Assembly: GCA_000729835.1 (NCBI GenBank)
Contig: JFHB01000016.1
Span: 1-64,000 of the forward strand
Length of the DNA: 64,000 bases
From: Atkinsonella hypoxylon
Lineage: Eukaryota > Ascomycota > Sordariomycetes > Hypocreales > Clavicipitaceae
Direction: 5' to 3'
Positions 37,901 to 47,421 of the stretch are shown here, in pieces. The stretch's first letter is position 1, and the number at the start of each line of letters is the position of its first letter. Under the pieces are notes generated by a model, which was not told the origin of the DNA, ran no database searches, and saw only the letters and a list, made by a program, of their open reading frames with translations. The position numbers were made by a program, and so were the translations under genes.

Positions 37901-40150
37901 TAAGACCTATAAGCCTGATTTTTCCAAAATTAGAGCTATAGGCTTCTATTGTAAAGTTCTAATTCCTTTAGAACAACAATCTAGGTTGCAGAAGCTAGCT
38001 AAAAGAACTATTCCTAGTAGACTTTTAGCTACGCTAGGTTCTAATATATATCTAATATATATCCCCTCTAAACGAGCTGTTATTAAGACTAGCTTTGTTA
38101 AAATTATAGAAGGAATAGGCTCTATTTCTTAGGGCATCCCTAAGGTTCCTATTAGTTCTATAGTGAATAATCCTTTAGAGGGAGAAATCGATAAATTAGT
38201 AGATAATTATACCCCTAAGTATCCTTATCCTAGTTATCTAGATATACTGAATTATCCACTAGAACCTGTAGATTAAGCTCTTCTACTAAGCAACCCTATA
38301 GAAGCTGTAGAGGCCCCTAAAGCCCCTATATCTATAGAAGCCCCTTAGGCTAATATAGAACCTATAGAAGCTGAAGCTGAATCTATTAATGCTGATGCTA
38401 TAGATTTAGATAGAGATATATTTTCCTTAATCAAGGATCTATGCTTTAAGGCAAGGACTAAAGCAGCTATTACTTCTAATAGTAAGGATGAACTTCCTAA
38501 TACGTAGAAGCAAGCCCTAAAAAGCTCTGCTAAGCAGCATTAGATAGAAGCTACCTATAGCGAATTTAAGCAGCTATTAGCTGCTAGAACCTTTAAATTT
38601 ATAGGGAAAGACTAAGTACCTAAGGGCTGAAGAGTTCTAAAGAATAGGCTTGTTTATAGGCTAAAGAAGGATAAAGAAAATAATCCTATAAAATATAAGG
38701 CCTAACTTGTTGCTAAGGGATTTATATAAATAGAAGGTTAAGACTATCTAGAGACCTTTACTGCAATTAGTATTCCTTCTAGCTAGCATATATTATTAGC
38801 TTTTGCAGCTTTTAATAACTAGGAAGTTGAGCAAATCGACTTTATAGGAGCGTTTTTAAATAGCAAGCTAAAAGAAGCTATTTATATAGAAATCCTAGAT
38901 AGATTCGTTAAATTTGCAGAGCAAGCATCGCTATCAGTAGCTAAGCTACTAAAAAGCTGTAATTATAGGCCTTCTAAAGACTAAGTAATTAAGCTAGAAA
39001 AATCCCTCTATAGTTTAAAGCAAAGTCCTAGAGAATAGCAATAAATTCTAACAGAATTACTTTAAAAGCATAGATTTAAACCTCTTATATTAGACCCAGC
39101 AGTCTTTTATAACCCAGCTACATCTACGTATATTGCTACTTACGTAGATAACTGTCTTCTAATTAGGCCTAATTTACGATATATCAATAAGCTTAAAAAG
39201 CTACTAAATTAAGCTTATCTAATAGAAGATAGAGAACCAGCAGAATTCTTTCTAGGCGTTTAAATTACCTATAATAGGTCTAAAAGGTCTATTAAAATCT
39301 ATTAATCTTAATATATCCTTGAAGCTCTAGAGAGATTTAAAATGCTAGATGTTAAGCTAGCTTCTATCCCTATATAGCTGGGAATTCTAAAGCAACTAGC
39401 TATAAAACCTCTCTTAAAATCCGATCATAAGCTTTATTAGAGCATAATAGGCACTATAATGTACCTAATGTTGCTAACTAGGGCTAATATTGCTTTTTCC
39501 GTTCAGTGGCTATCAACCTTTCTAGCTAAGCCCTATATAGAGCACTTAAACGCCTCTAAGCACCTCCTAAGGTACTTAAGTGGTACTAGAAGCTTTGCTA
39601 TTATTTATAAGCATTCTATACCACTAGGGTCTTCTTCTAAAGCTTTTAATAGCTCTATTAGTTGCAAAGAAGTACTTAAGACCCTCCTTGGTTATTACAA
39701 TAGCGATTTTGCTGGTAATAAAGTCTCTTCTAAATCAACCTATACTTATCTATATAAGCTAGCTAGTGGACCTATTAGTTGGAAATCGAAGAAAGCTAGT
39801 ACTATTGCTCTTTCCACTTTAGAAGCAGAATCTAATGCATTATCTAAAGCTATTAGGGAATTAGAGTGGCTTTACAGCCTTTTTAAGGAGATAAAGCTGC
39901 CTTTAACCCCTCCTATTCCTATTAGGTGTAATAATTAAGGTGCTATAGTTACTGCTTACAACCTAACGTTGTATAGTAGGACTAAGCACACCCTTTTGAA
40001 GTTTAACTACATTAGGGAAAAGATTTGTAAAGGTATAGCTAAGGTTAGTTATATTAATACAAATTAGATGCCAGCAGATAGCCTAACTAAGCCTCTTGCT
40101 ATTCAAAAGCATCAACAATTCATTAAGTTACTAGAGCTTTCTAGCTAGCT
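34914..40150 (+). pseudogene. Copia gag-pol polyprotein of A3, RIP-inactivated
   Basis: Single frame from ATA at 34914 (altered ATG). The protease motif near 36424 is intact as YDTGSTCYIVN. Integrase residues are readable around 37230-38130, including an uninterrupted stretch at 37821-38132. Reverse transcriptase follows; its box at 39141-39152 reads Tyr-Val-Asp-Asn. RNase H at 39459-39938 is open for 159 codons (YMLLTRANIAFSVQW to IRCNN). The remaining damage is TAG/TAA at Gln/Trp positions plus substitutions. The lost catalytic Asp means it is dead even where frames are open. Confidence 0.9.
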
Positions 40151-40409
40151 TATAAAAGCAATAAAAACACTTAAAAAATCGAAAAGCAACAAAAAACAGT
40201 TAAAAATCGAAAACAACAAAAACAATCAACAACAACTAGTTATATTTAACTATAACTACCCTAGAATTGCTGGAATTAGTTATGTTATTAGTTATGTTTT
40301 TTGGTTCTATTATTAGTACTGTATTTCGTTAGTTAATTCTAACTTAAATATCCTTTAAAGGAGCTAAGTTGCTTATAGAACTAGTTACTTCTTACATTTC
40401 TAGAGGGAG

Positions 40410-41109
40410 TGTTAAAAATAAGCTACCCTATATAGCCTATTTTTATGCCTACTAGTTGCTCTATCACATAACCCTTATTAGGTCTTGTTACGTTGATTTT
40501 TAGTAGAGATATTGCTGTTACTAGATGTAAAACATCTAGAATTGACTAAGGCAAAGTTGCCTAACCTATAGTTAACTTTAACAGCGATTTTCTCCACAAC
40601 TAGCAATAGTAGAAATTCAAGAAGTATACTATTTAAAAGCTAAGAATTAGGGCTTTCTAATAATATAATTGTTAGATAGAGTTGCTTATAAGGGTTGCTT
40701 ATTATTAGTGGAATTTGTTAAATTGTGCACGTAGGCGTCTCGTTTATATAGCTGTGAGTTGATTTTTTTGTTTTTATATAGTAAATCTTTTTGCGGAAAT
40801 TATAAAGTAGCCTATAAGCCCCTTCTAGCGACTACAGCCCGCTGATATAGTCGGTAGGTCTATAAGGGACTGGAAAGATTCAAGATCCTACCCTCACTAA
40901 CTTATTCATTACAGCGCTCTTAATATAAGATACCACTATTATTATAGTTATCTACTGCCTCTACGTGATCTATACTATACACTACAGCTTGATTTAGGCC
41001 GCTGCTGCTTCTACTACGTAATAATTGCTAGGAGCAATTACAGGTGCTAAATCTAAGAGACCACTACCCTCTTAGATATCTAGTCCTGTAATCCCTATTA
41101 TTTTCAATA
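40410..41109 (+). repeat. 3' LTR of copia A3
   Basis: 700 bp, following the purine-rich CTAGAGGGAG and ending TTTTCAATA before the AGTAG duplication. Confidence 0.92.
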
Positions 41110-42399
41110 AGTAGTAACCTTCTTTTTATTAGAGCAGTTATAGGTAAAGTGCTCTTTTTTTTTATAATTAAAGCATTAGCCTTTAGCTAATACTTACTCT
41201 CTTTTGCAGAAAGAATTCCTAATTTCTAGTAACTTATAGTTACTTCTATTAGCCTTAAGAGAACAGTAAGGTTCCTTTTTAATAGCTTTATAGGCCTTCT
41301 TAACGTTAAGTTCCTTTCTCTTCTATTAGCGTTCCTTAGCAATTCGCTTATAAGCTAATGCTATATTAGCTATATAACTAGAAAACACTTTATAGTTAAC
41401 ATTAAGGTCTTTAAACTCTATTAATAAGGTAGAATTTAGGTAAGTAAAGATATACTTATAAAGTACACTTTTTCTCTTACTTATTAGGATATTAGCTTTA
41501 TTTATAAGCTTATTAATCTAACTAATATATATATTAATATTCTTATTAAGAGAGTTATAAACTATATTCTAAAGAGCTTTATAAGTATATATAGCTTTAT
41601 TAAAGTTCTAATATATAGCAGCAAAAGTAGTAATTATTTTAGTAGAGTTTCTAAAGGGATTTATTAAGGTTCTACTATATTAAGACTCTAAAAGATTAGT
41701 AGCAGCACTAAATATAGCTAAATAGATAATAGTTATATAACTATATTTAGTCTTAAAGACTTTAATATTTTCTGTAATTTTATTAGCTACTCTATTAACC
41801 TAGGCATTAAAGCCTTTACTTAACTTACTATTAAAGATTAAAGGATTAGTTTCTATTTTTTTTACTTTTCTATTGTAATAAGGGTTAAGAGTATCTATAT
41901 TACTATCTAGATTAAATAGTTAAAAAGCTTTAATAGTAGCTTTTCTTACTAGCTTAAACGTTAAACTAAAAACGCTATTAGCTAGAGTTACACTATAACT
42001 ATATTCTCTTTAAAACTATTATTCTTCTTTTAGTTAAGTAATTTTAATATTACTCTCTTTTAACGCTTTAAGGAGTTCCTTTATATATTCTAAGTCTTTA
42101 CCTATAGCTTTAAGTTAATCTTCTTTTAATCTAAGTTCTTTAGAATTATCTTTTAACTTAAATAACGTTAAGTTAGGGTTTTTTTTTAAGTTAAGCCTAA
42201 GTTCTTTAGAACTATCTTCTTAAACTTCTAGCTCTTCTATCTTAAAGCTTACTAGGTATATAGTTCTTCTTATAATTATATATATAAATCTATATAATTC
42301 TTTTTCTTATTAGAATAGCTAATATAGGTAAAATAAAAGAGTAAAAGTCTATATTTCTTTATTACTTAAGCAGTAAATAAAAACGCAATCTTAGAATAA
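41110..42399 (-). mobile_element. Unclassified RIP-degraded transposon remnant
   Basis: Continues the 33165-33274 sequence after A3. The minus strand (about 41750-41450) reads as a Lys/Asn/Ile-rich peptide with few stops, including segments such as NPFRNSTKIITTFAAIYQNF. I do not recognise the family. It is followed by a D repeat, which might be its terminal repeat, but this is not shown. Confidence 0.45.
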
Positions 42400-42716
42400 T
42401 ATTATAGCTATAAAGGAAAGATTAAATAGTCTTATTAGGCTCTATTAATAAAGATTTTAAGATAAAGAGAAAAGAAAGAAAAAGGAGATAAAGTCTTTAT
42501 AGGTGCCTAAGGGCTATAAGATTAATAGACCCTAGTGGAGTTAACAACCTAAAGTAGAGCTATATTTAGTATATTTAATAGTTTAACGTTATTCCGCAAT
42601 AGTCTAAGGTTTTACTAGCTTAAGCTAGTACTAATAGAGTGGCTAACTCGGAACACCTCAATATTAAGGTAACTAATAACAACAAGGCATTGTGCCGAGG
42701 GATCGTGACCGTTACA
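42400..42716 (+). repeat. Repeat D, copy 1
   Basis: About 317 bp starting TATTATAGCT, a RIP-altered form of TGTCACGGCC, and ending CCGTTACA. It is homologous over its length to the better preserved copy at 43363-43701. Terminal TG and CA fit an LTR; TGTCACGG at one end and CCGTTACA at the other are also imperfect inverted repeats. Confidence 0.75.
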
Positions 42717-42731
42717 GTAGGTACAGGAGAG

Positions 42732-42959
42732 CTATAAGATTAACGGACCCTAGTGGAAATAACAACCTAAAGTGGGACTATATCTAGTACATTTAACGGT
42801 CTAACGTTGTTCTGCAATAGTTTAAGGTTTTACCGAAGAAGACCTAAGGTCCTGCTGGCTTAGGCCAACACCAATAGAGCTGCTAACTCGGAATACCTTA
42901 ACATTAAGGTTACATACAATAACAACGAGGCATTGTGCAGAGGGATCGTGACCGTTACA
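42732..42959 (+). repeat. Repeat D, copy 2 (partial)
   Basis: Matches the last two thirds of D (from GCTATAAGATTAACGG to CCGTTACA), directly behind copy 1 with a 15-bp gap. Less mutated than copy 1. It directly abuts a truncated family A LTR at 42960. Confidence 0.75.
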
Positions 42960-43751
42960 CCTTATAGACCTACTAACTATATCGGCAAGCTATTGCTGCT
43001 AGAAGGGGCTTATAGGCTACTTTATAATTTCCGTAAAAATATTTACTATATAAAAACAAAAAAATCGACTTATAGCTATATAAGTAAGATACCTATATAC
43101 ATAAAGTAATAATTTCTACCTTTCCTTATAGGTAACTCTATCTAATAATTATACTATTAGATAGCTCTAATTCTTAGCTTTTAAATAATATACTTCTTAA
43201 GTTTCTACTATTGCTAGTTGTAGAGAAAATCGCTGTTAAAGTTGACTATAGGTTAGGCAACTTTGCCTTAGTCGATTCTAGATGTTTTACATCTAGTAAC
43301 AGCAATATCTCTACTAAAAATCAATGTAATAAGACCTAATAAGGGTCACGTGATAGAGCAACTGTCACGGCCATAAGGGAAAGATCAAATGGTCTTATTA
43401 GGCTCTATCAACAAAGACTCTAAGATGGAGGGGAAAGGAGGAAAAAGGAGGTAAAGCCTCTGTAGGTGCCTAAGGGCTATAAGATTAACGGACTCTAGTG
43501 GAGTTAACAACCTAAAGTAGAGCTACGTTTAGTGCATCTAACAGTCTAACGTTGTTCCGCAACGGTCTAAGGTTTTACCGAAGGAGACCTAAGGTCCTGC
43601 TAGCTTAAGCTAGCACTAATAGAGTGGCTAACGCAGAACATCTTAACATTAAGGTAACCGATAACAATAAGGCATTGTGCCGAGGGATCGTAACCGTTAC
43701 AGCAACTAGTAGGCATAAAAATAGGCTATATAGGGTAGCTTATTTTTAACA
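42960..43751 (-). repeat. Family A LTR, minus strand, truncated and split
   Basis: Reverse-oriented family A LTR lacking its terminal part, which is cut at repeat D copy 2. It is interrupted by D copy 3 at 43363-43701 and ends with TTTTTAACA at 43751. No internal element sequence adjoins it. Confidence 0.85.
43363..43701 (+). repeat. Repeat D, copy 3, with target-site duplication
   Basis: 339 bp, TGTCACGGCC to ACCGTTACA, inserted in the family A LTR with a perfect 5-bp duplication GCAAC (43358-43362 and 43702-43706). A 5-bp duplication plus TG/CA ends suits a solo LTR. No coding capacity. Confidence 0.85.
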
Positions 43752-43986
43752 CATCCCTTAGCATTCTCTAGCTCTACAAGCTGTAGGATTTTCGGGTATC
43801 TAGCTATCTCCCTTCTTGTTTTTCCTTCTCTTCTTCTCTTTCTTTCTCTCTTAGAATTATCTATATATAGGCCGCTTCCTCCCTCCTAAGTTAGAGGAAT
43901 TAAGCAAGCAATTTACACTCTTCTACATACTAGAAGCTTCTTTATCTTCTCTCTCTTCTGTTATCTCTTCTATCTTCTATTTGATA
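43752..43986 (+). repeat. Partial LTR E (as inside element B)
   Basis: Closely matches 32377-32611, including the pyrimidine-rich TTCTCTTCTTCTC tract and the end TTGATA (altered TTGACA). The first half is missing, replaced by the family A LTR. No primer site follows. Confidence 0.75.
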
Positions 43987-44330
43987 TAAGTAATTAAACT
44001 ATAGATATTAGGCCTAGCTTACTATTAATTATTTTATAAAATCTAGAAGGGATTAAACAATAGAAACCTAGAGCTAGTAAATATAGAGCACTAGATTTAG
44101 GACCTTTAGTATTAAATTAATTAATATAAACTATAAAAAAAGCAGAAAGTTACTTATAACCCTAATAAAAAATTTATTAATATTAAGGATATAGAAAAGG
44201 CTTAGTAGTGCCTTTTAGCGCTCTAGAAGGCCGCTATAGCTGCTGCTAATATTTGTTTTAAGGCTCTATATTATAAGTAGCAACTTAGTAGCTAGACAAC
44301 ACTAATTATAGCTATTCTTAGCTTGTAGCG
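43987..44330 (+). other. Last RIP-degraded remnant before the compositional boundary
   Basis: AT-rich. Around 44160-44300 the plus strand reads a helical, Ala/Lys-rich peptide (INIKDIEKAQQCLLALQKAA if TAG is read as Gln) reminiscent of the C-terminal tail of fungal pogo-type transposases. This is only a resemblance. Composition changes abruptly near 44330. Confidence 0.35.
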
Positions 44331-44697
44331 CTAAATAATTTAACGCTAATAGAAGGTTGTTATTGTGGCAATTCGCGTTTCGAATGTGGGTGGATTCCGT
44401 ATGTAGGTACCCGACGTTAGTACTTAAACTCAAATAAAAGAAGTGGCTTGGGGCGCTAACCCCCGCAATATTATAATGCAAAAGCAAAATCCGTTTATAG
44501 TGGAGAACCCCTTTAATTATATTAAGCGTTCGTAAATCCCACAATAGCGGGGATATTTGGGGCGCAACCGTGCGAAGCAATTTGAACCTAGAACTGTTTT
44601 GAGCGGCTGACGACGAGCAGCCGCTGATTGCTCTTTGTTTCCACAAATACCTACCTAGCGCGACTTAATTGGCACCGTCTGTCCTGCGCTTAACACA
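44331..44697 (+). promoter_or_regulatory. Upstream region of the gene at 44698
   Basis: Unmutated, mixed-composition DNA between the transposon block and the start codon. A 114-codon minus-strand frame here shows no family signature and overlaps what should be promoter and 5' UTR. No TATA or CCAAT box stands out. Confidence 0.3.
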
Positions 44698-45317
44698 ATG
44701 GCCTCCCGCTGCTTCCAAGCACTCCGCTTAAGGAGCAAGGCTACTCTACAGTCTTGGGCTCGCCTATATCACAGCGCGGTTGCAAGGTTCACCACCATTG
44801 ATCCGAGGGGCATGCCTATCTCCTGCGACACTGGGATCATGATCGGTGAACCTGATGAGAATTTTATTTACATTGAGCCTGAAGTCGGAAAAGCTATTAG
44901 ATCCGCAATTGTCCACCAACTTGGGTCAGGCGCTTTAAACCATTCTGAGACGCTTCCTCTCCAATTCAACCATGATTCTAAACACTTCGTTTATAGTGAG
45001 TATCTCTAGTATAGTATAACTATTCCTGGTGTTAATGATAGGTTAGAATCTTTGCCGTTTCCTCGTATCGACATACGTCAAAACTTGGGTCAACCTGAGA
45101 GCAAGATTAGTTCTGCGACACTCTGGCTCTCCGGCAACTGGCACGCGATCACGCTTGACGGAACACCCGATGGTTAGTACAGCAAAACTAAGTGTCTTTT
45201 TCTGCGCAACTCTAATTAATTAACATCTTTTCCCTTTCTACAGAGGCCTTTGAACGAGCGTCAAGAGAAAGCGCTAGCGAACTAAAGGGTGCATTGGAGA
45301 GATTGAAGCATAGCTAG
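44698..45317 (+). CDS. Unknown protein, three exons, about 165 aa
   Basis: I do not recognise the family. My model is exons 44698-44995, 45047-45172 and 45244-45317, which sum to 498 nt, exactly 166 codons with the stop. Intron 1 is 51 nt (GTGAGT...TTAG) and intron 2 is 71 nt (GTTAGT...CTACAG); both remove in-frame stops and keep phase. The N-terminus is rich in Arg, Ser and Ala without acidic residues (MASRCFQALRLRSKAT), like a mitochondrial presequence. The rest is soluble with no membrane segment. The C-terminus is a charged helix (about residues 141-165). It converges on the Doc gene with 192 bp between stop codons. A partner or immunity role for that gene is speculation. Confidence 0.6.
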
Positions 45318-45509
45318 TCATCACAGCTGGCGAGATGGGTCCATGCGAACCATGCGACTCTGTATCTGTATTGTCCTTAACTAAGAAAAAATAACCACTA
45401 ACACTAAGTCTAATGACACTGACATCCGGATCCTCAGCCCACTCGCGATTGCGCTCAATCCTCTCCCCGATCTCATATGCAAGACATGATTAGTATTATT
45501 CATCTCTAT

Positions 45510-45962
45510 CTAACTTAGTTCACTCTTATCTATGTACTGTTGTATTTCCGACGTAATGCAAGGGATCGGCGTTGCAACGCTCCTGTAGAACGATGCCAAT
45601 TGCTCAGCGTCCCATTGGTTTGTTGCAACAGCGATGTGGGCGCTCTGTAGCTGCTGGTCAAGTTCGTCGCTAGTGAAAAGCTTCTTCTGAAGCTGGTATC
45701 CGTTGATCTTTAAGAACATATCTGCAGCTAGCAGAGCAACTCTTTTGTTTCCATCCTGGTAGGCGTGGTTAAGGATGATCTTCTCTGCGAGGACGCCTGC
45801 CAGCCGGAAAAGATCTTCCTCGCCATAATGTTTGTGCTGCTGTGGCGAGTAAATAGCAGATTCTAGATAAGTAGGTTGGGTCGGTTGGGCGCGAGCGATA
45901 TGCGTATCGTAAAGTCTCTTGACTTGGGATGTAGTGAGAAAACGAAGATAGCTGGCAGACAT
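45510..45962 (-). CDS. Doc-type Fic domain protein (death-on-curing family)
   Basis: 150 aa, single exon. The Fic active-site motif is intact at residues 66-74, HAYQDGNKR, preceded by the usual helix (DLFRLAGVLAEKIILN). Lys instead of Gly in the NKR part is the Doc signature; bacterial Doc is a kinase acting on EF-Tu, while typical Fic enzymes (GNGR) are AMP-transferases. Residues 6-20 resemble the N-terminus of Doc proteins, and the length is close to bacterial Doc plus a short tail. No signal peptide or membrane segment. No bacterial Phd-type antitoxin was recognised beside it; the neighbour is the convergent unknown gene at 44698. Bacterial origin by transfer is plausible but not shown here. 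Open throughout, so potentially functional. Confidence 0.85.
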   Translation of the reverse strand: MSASYLRFLTTSQVKRLYDTHIARAQPTQPTYLESAIYSPQQHKHYGEEDLFRLAGVLAEKIILNHAYQDGNKRVALLAADMFLKINGYQLQKKLFTSDELDQQLQSAHIAVATNQWDAEQLASFYRSVATPIPCITSEIQQYIDKSELS

Positions 45963-46972
45963 GATGATTGCCTCGTTCTGCTAGAATCTAAGGGTCTCGG
46001 GGGACGCGGATGGTACATATACGTGGTTTATGCTTATAGAAATGCGCTGTAAGGTATAGTTGAGAAAAAAACGATAAACAACGAGGAATGATGGGGCTAT
46101 TTATAACTACTTCAGAATCCATGTTGCTCGCTTGGGGTGCTGAAGTGCCTCAACTGCCAAGTTCTAGGTAACTATAGCCTGAAAGAGCTTAGTGAATTCT
46201 GTGAACTTGCTGCATTATGCAGTGTGATCACAGATGAAACAGGGGCGACATGTTGGCGCGCGCCTATTCTCAGCCTCGCGGCTTGTCGTGAAAGTTGATT
46301 GCTTCATTGGAGGCGCTGCCGCCTCGCTCTGCGCTTTGAAGCAAAGATCAGTCCTTTAAGAATTTAATTATCTCAATCACACTTGCCAATTAGGCTACAT
46401 CTGAATGAAATGAAAATAAACATTGCGTTAGAGGGCTGGGAAGAAAATGACTCCGTCCGAGGAGACGCTGCACCAGATAACATTCTCACTGACGCCGATC
46501 GGGACTGCTGGATTTAGAGGGATTTATGCGAACGGATGGGCTCTTTTGTTGTTAGCCGCTTCAGTACCAGCTCTAGATCAGATGTTCAGGAGGAGCGCGT
46601 GGTTGTGGATTATGCTAAGTGCTCCCCTCACTCTCGATGTTGGTCATCAGGGTCTCGAACGAAAATAAACGGAGGCAGTAGCGTCTAACAAAATCTTCCC
46701 CAATACCACGATCGTGAGGATGAAGATACCTACCTACGGCCGGGAAAATGTGGGACAATGGCGCGGGGTCACCGGAGGAAGCTGCAAGTGACCCGGCCCC
46801 GTCATTCCCATCTTTGGGCCGTTTTGGTCAAGTACGACCTCCGATTGTTGAGTACCTGTATTTTTCCTCAAGCCAATCCACTAGATCCTTGCTTTTCTCC
46901 ATAGCCCTGGCAAGATCGGCGTGTATCCAACTGTTTCTCCGTGCGAACATGGTCCTCATACACGGGGTTCCA
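45963..46972. other. Intergenic region upstream of the Doc gene
   Basis: About 1 kb without a gene I can support. The first 150 bp should contain the Doc promoter. Short frames at 46447-46668 and 46748-47068 (plus) have no recognisable domain; the second runs into the inverted repeat at 46973, which explains its tail. Confidence 0.4.
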
Positions 46973-47029
46973 GTAAATCTCAGGTCCAGCGTATGTGTGG
47001 ATTGGTCCAGAGTGGAGCCAAAAAGGGTG
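46973..47029 (+). repeat. 57-bp inverted repeat, left arm
   Basis: Pairs with 47318-47374 in reverse orientation with about four mismatches, mostly G/A. Both arms encode the same peptide (VNLRSSVCVDWSRVEP) on opposite strands. The 288-bp spacer is AT-rich and full of TAGTATATGC-like words and short palindromes. Confidence 0.85.
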
Positions 47030-47317
47030 TATTTTTCGAAGGCGGTGAAGCTTTTAGCATATGCCTAGCATATACCTAGTATATGCAGAATGCATAGTGT
47101 ATTAGTGCGAATTAACATTTTTATATTTAGTAGTATACGCACTAATATTTAGTGGTATATGCACTAATATCTAGTAGTATAGTGCACTAATATCTAGGCT
47201 TATAGTGCTATAAAAATGCGCGCTCTATAGACTCTAGATCTCTTGCTTAGAAATTAATACTGTATGCCTAGTATATGCTAAGTATATACTTAGTATATGC
47301 TATTCTGCCTAAATCTA
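47030..47317. repeat. AT-rich palindromic spacer of the inverted repeat
   Basis: Holds repeated CACTAATATCTAGTAGTATA-like units (47100-47210) and variants of GCATATGCCTAGCATATAC at both ends in opposite orientation. Together with the arms it would form a large foldback. It could be a non-autonomous foldback or MITE-like element, but no target-site duplication was found. Confidence 0.6.
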
Positions 47318-47374
47318 CACCCGCTCTGGCTCCACTCTGGACCAATCTACACATACGCTGGACCTGAGATTTAC
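47318..47374 (-). repeat. 57-bp inverted repeat, right arm
   Basis: Reverse complement of 46973-47029. It lies at the 3' end of the recombinase relic and supplies the last codons of its open frame. Confidence 0.85.
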
Positions 47375-47383
47375 TGTACACCC

Positions 47384-47421
47384 GTTATCAGCAGTGTCGT
47401 TATCGGCAGTGTCGTTATCGG
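47384..47421. repeat. 15-bp tandem repeat, about 2.5 units
   Basis: Units of GTTATCGGCAGTGTC. On the minus strand they encode a repeated Asp-Asn-Asp-Thr-Ala in the tail of the recombinase relic; being a multiple of three, they keep its frame. Confidence 0.85.

Larger units (their letters stand above)
33275..41109 (+). mobile_element. Copia retrotransposon A3, structurally complete
   Basis: A 7.8-kb element with LTRs 33275-33975 and 40410-41109, a perfect 5-bp duplication AGTAG (33270-33274, 41110-41114), a primer site and one long gag-pol region. It is the least interrupted copy of family A and the best reference for it, and keeps two open stretches of 103 and 159 codons. Stops and a damaged reverse transcriptase box make it inactive. 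Confidence 0.92.

Noticed and set aside
44302..44646. 114-codon minus-strand frame next to the isochore edge
   Set aside because: It starts in the presumed promoter of the gene at 44698 and ends inside RIP-degraded DNA; composition is not protein-like and no motif is present.
45279..45490. Open minus-strand frame between the two convergent genes, considered as a 3' exon of the Doc gene
   Set aside because: A good branch site (TACTAAT) exists nearby, but no donor/acceptor pair joins the frames in phase; the Doc protein already ends at a family-typical length.
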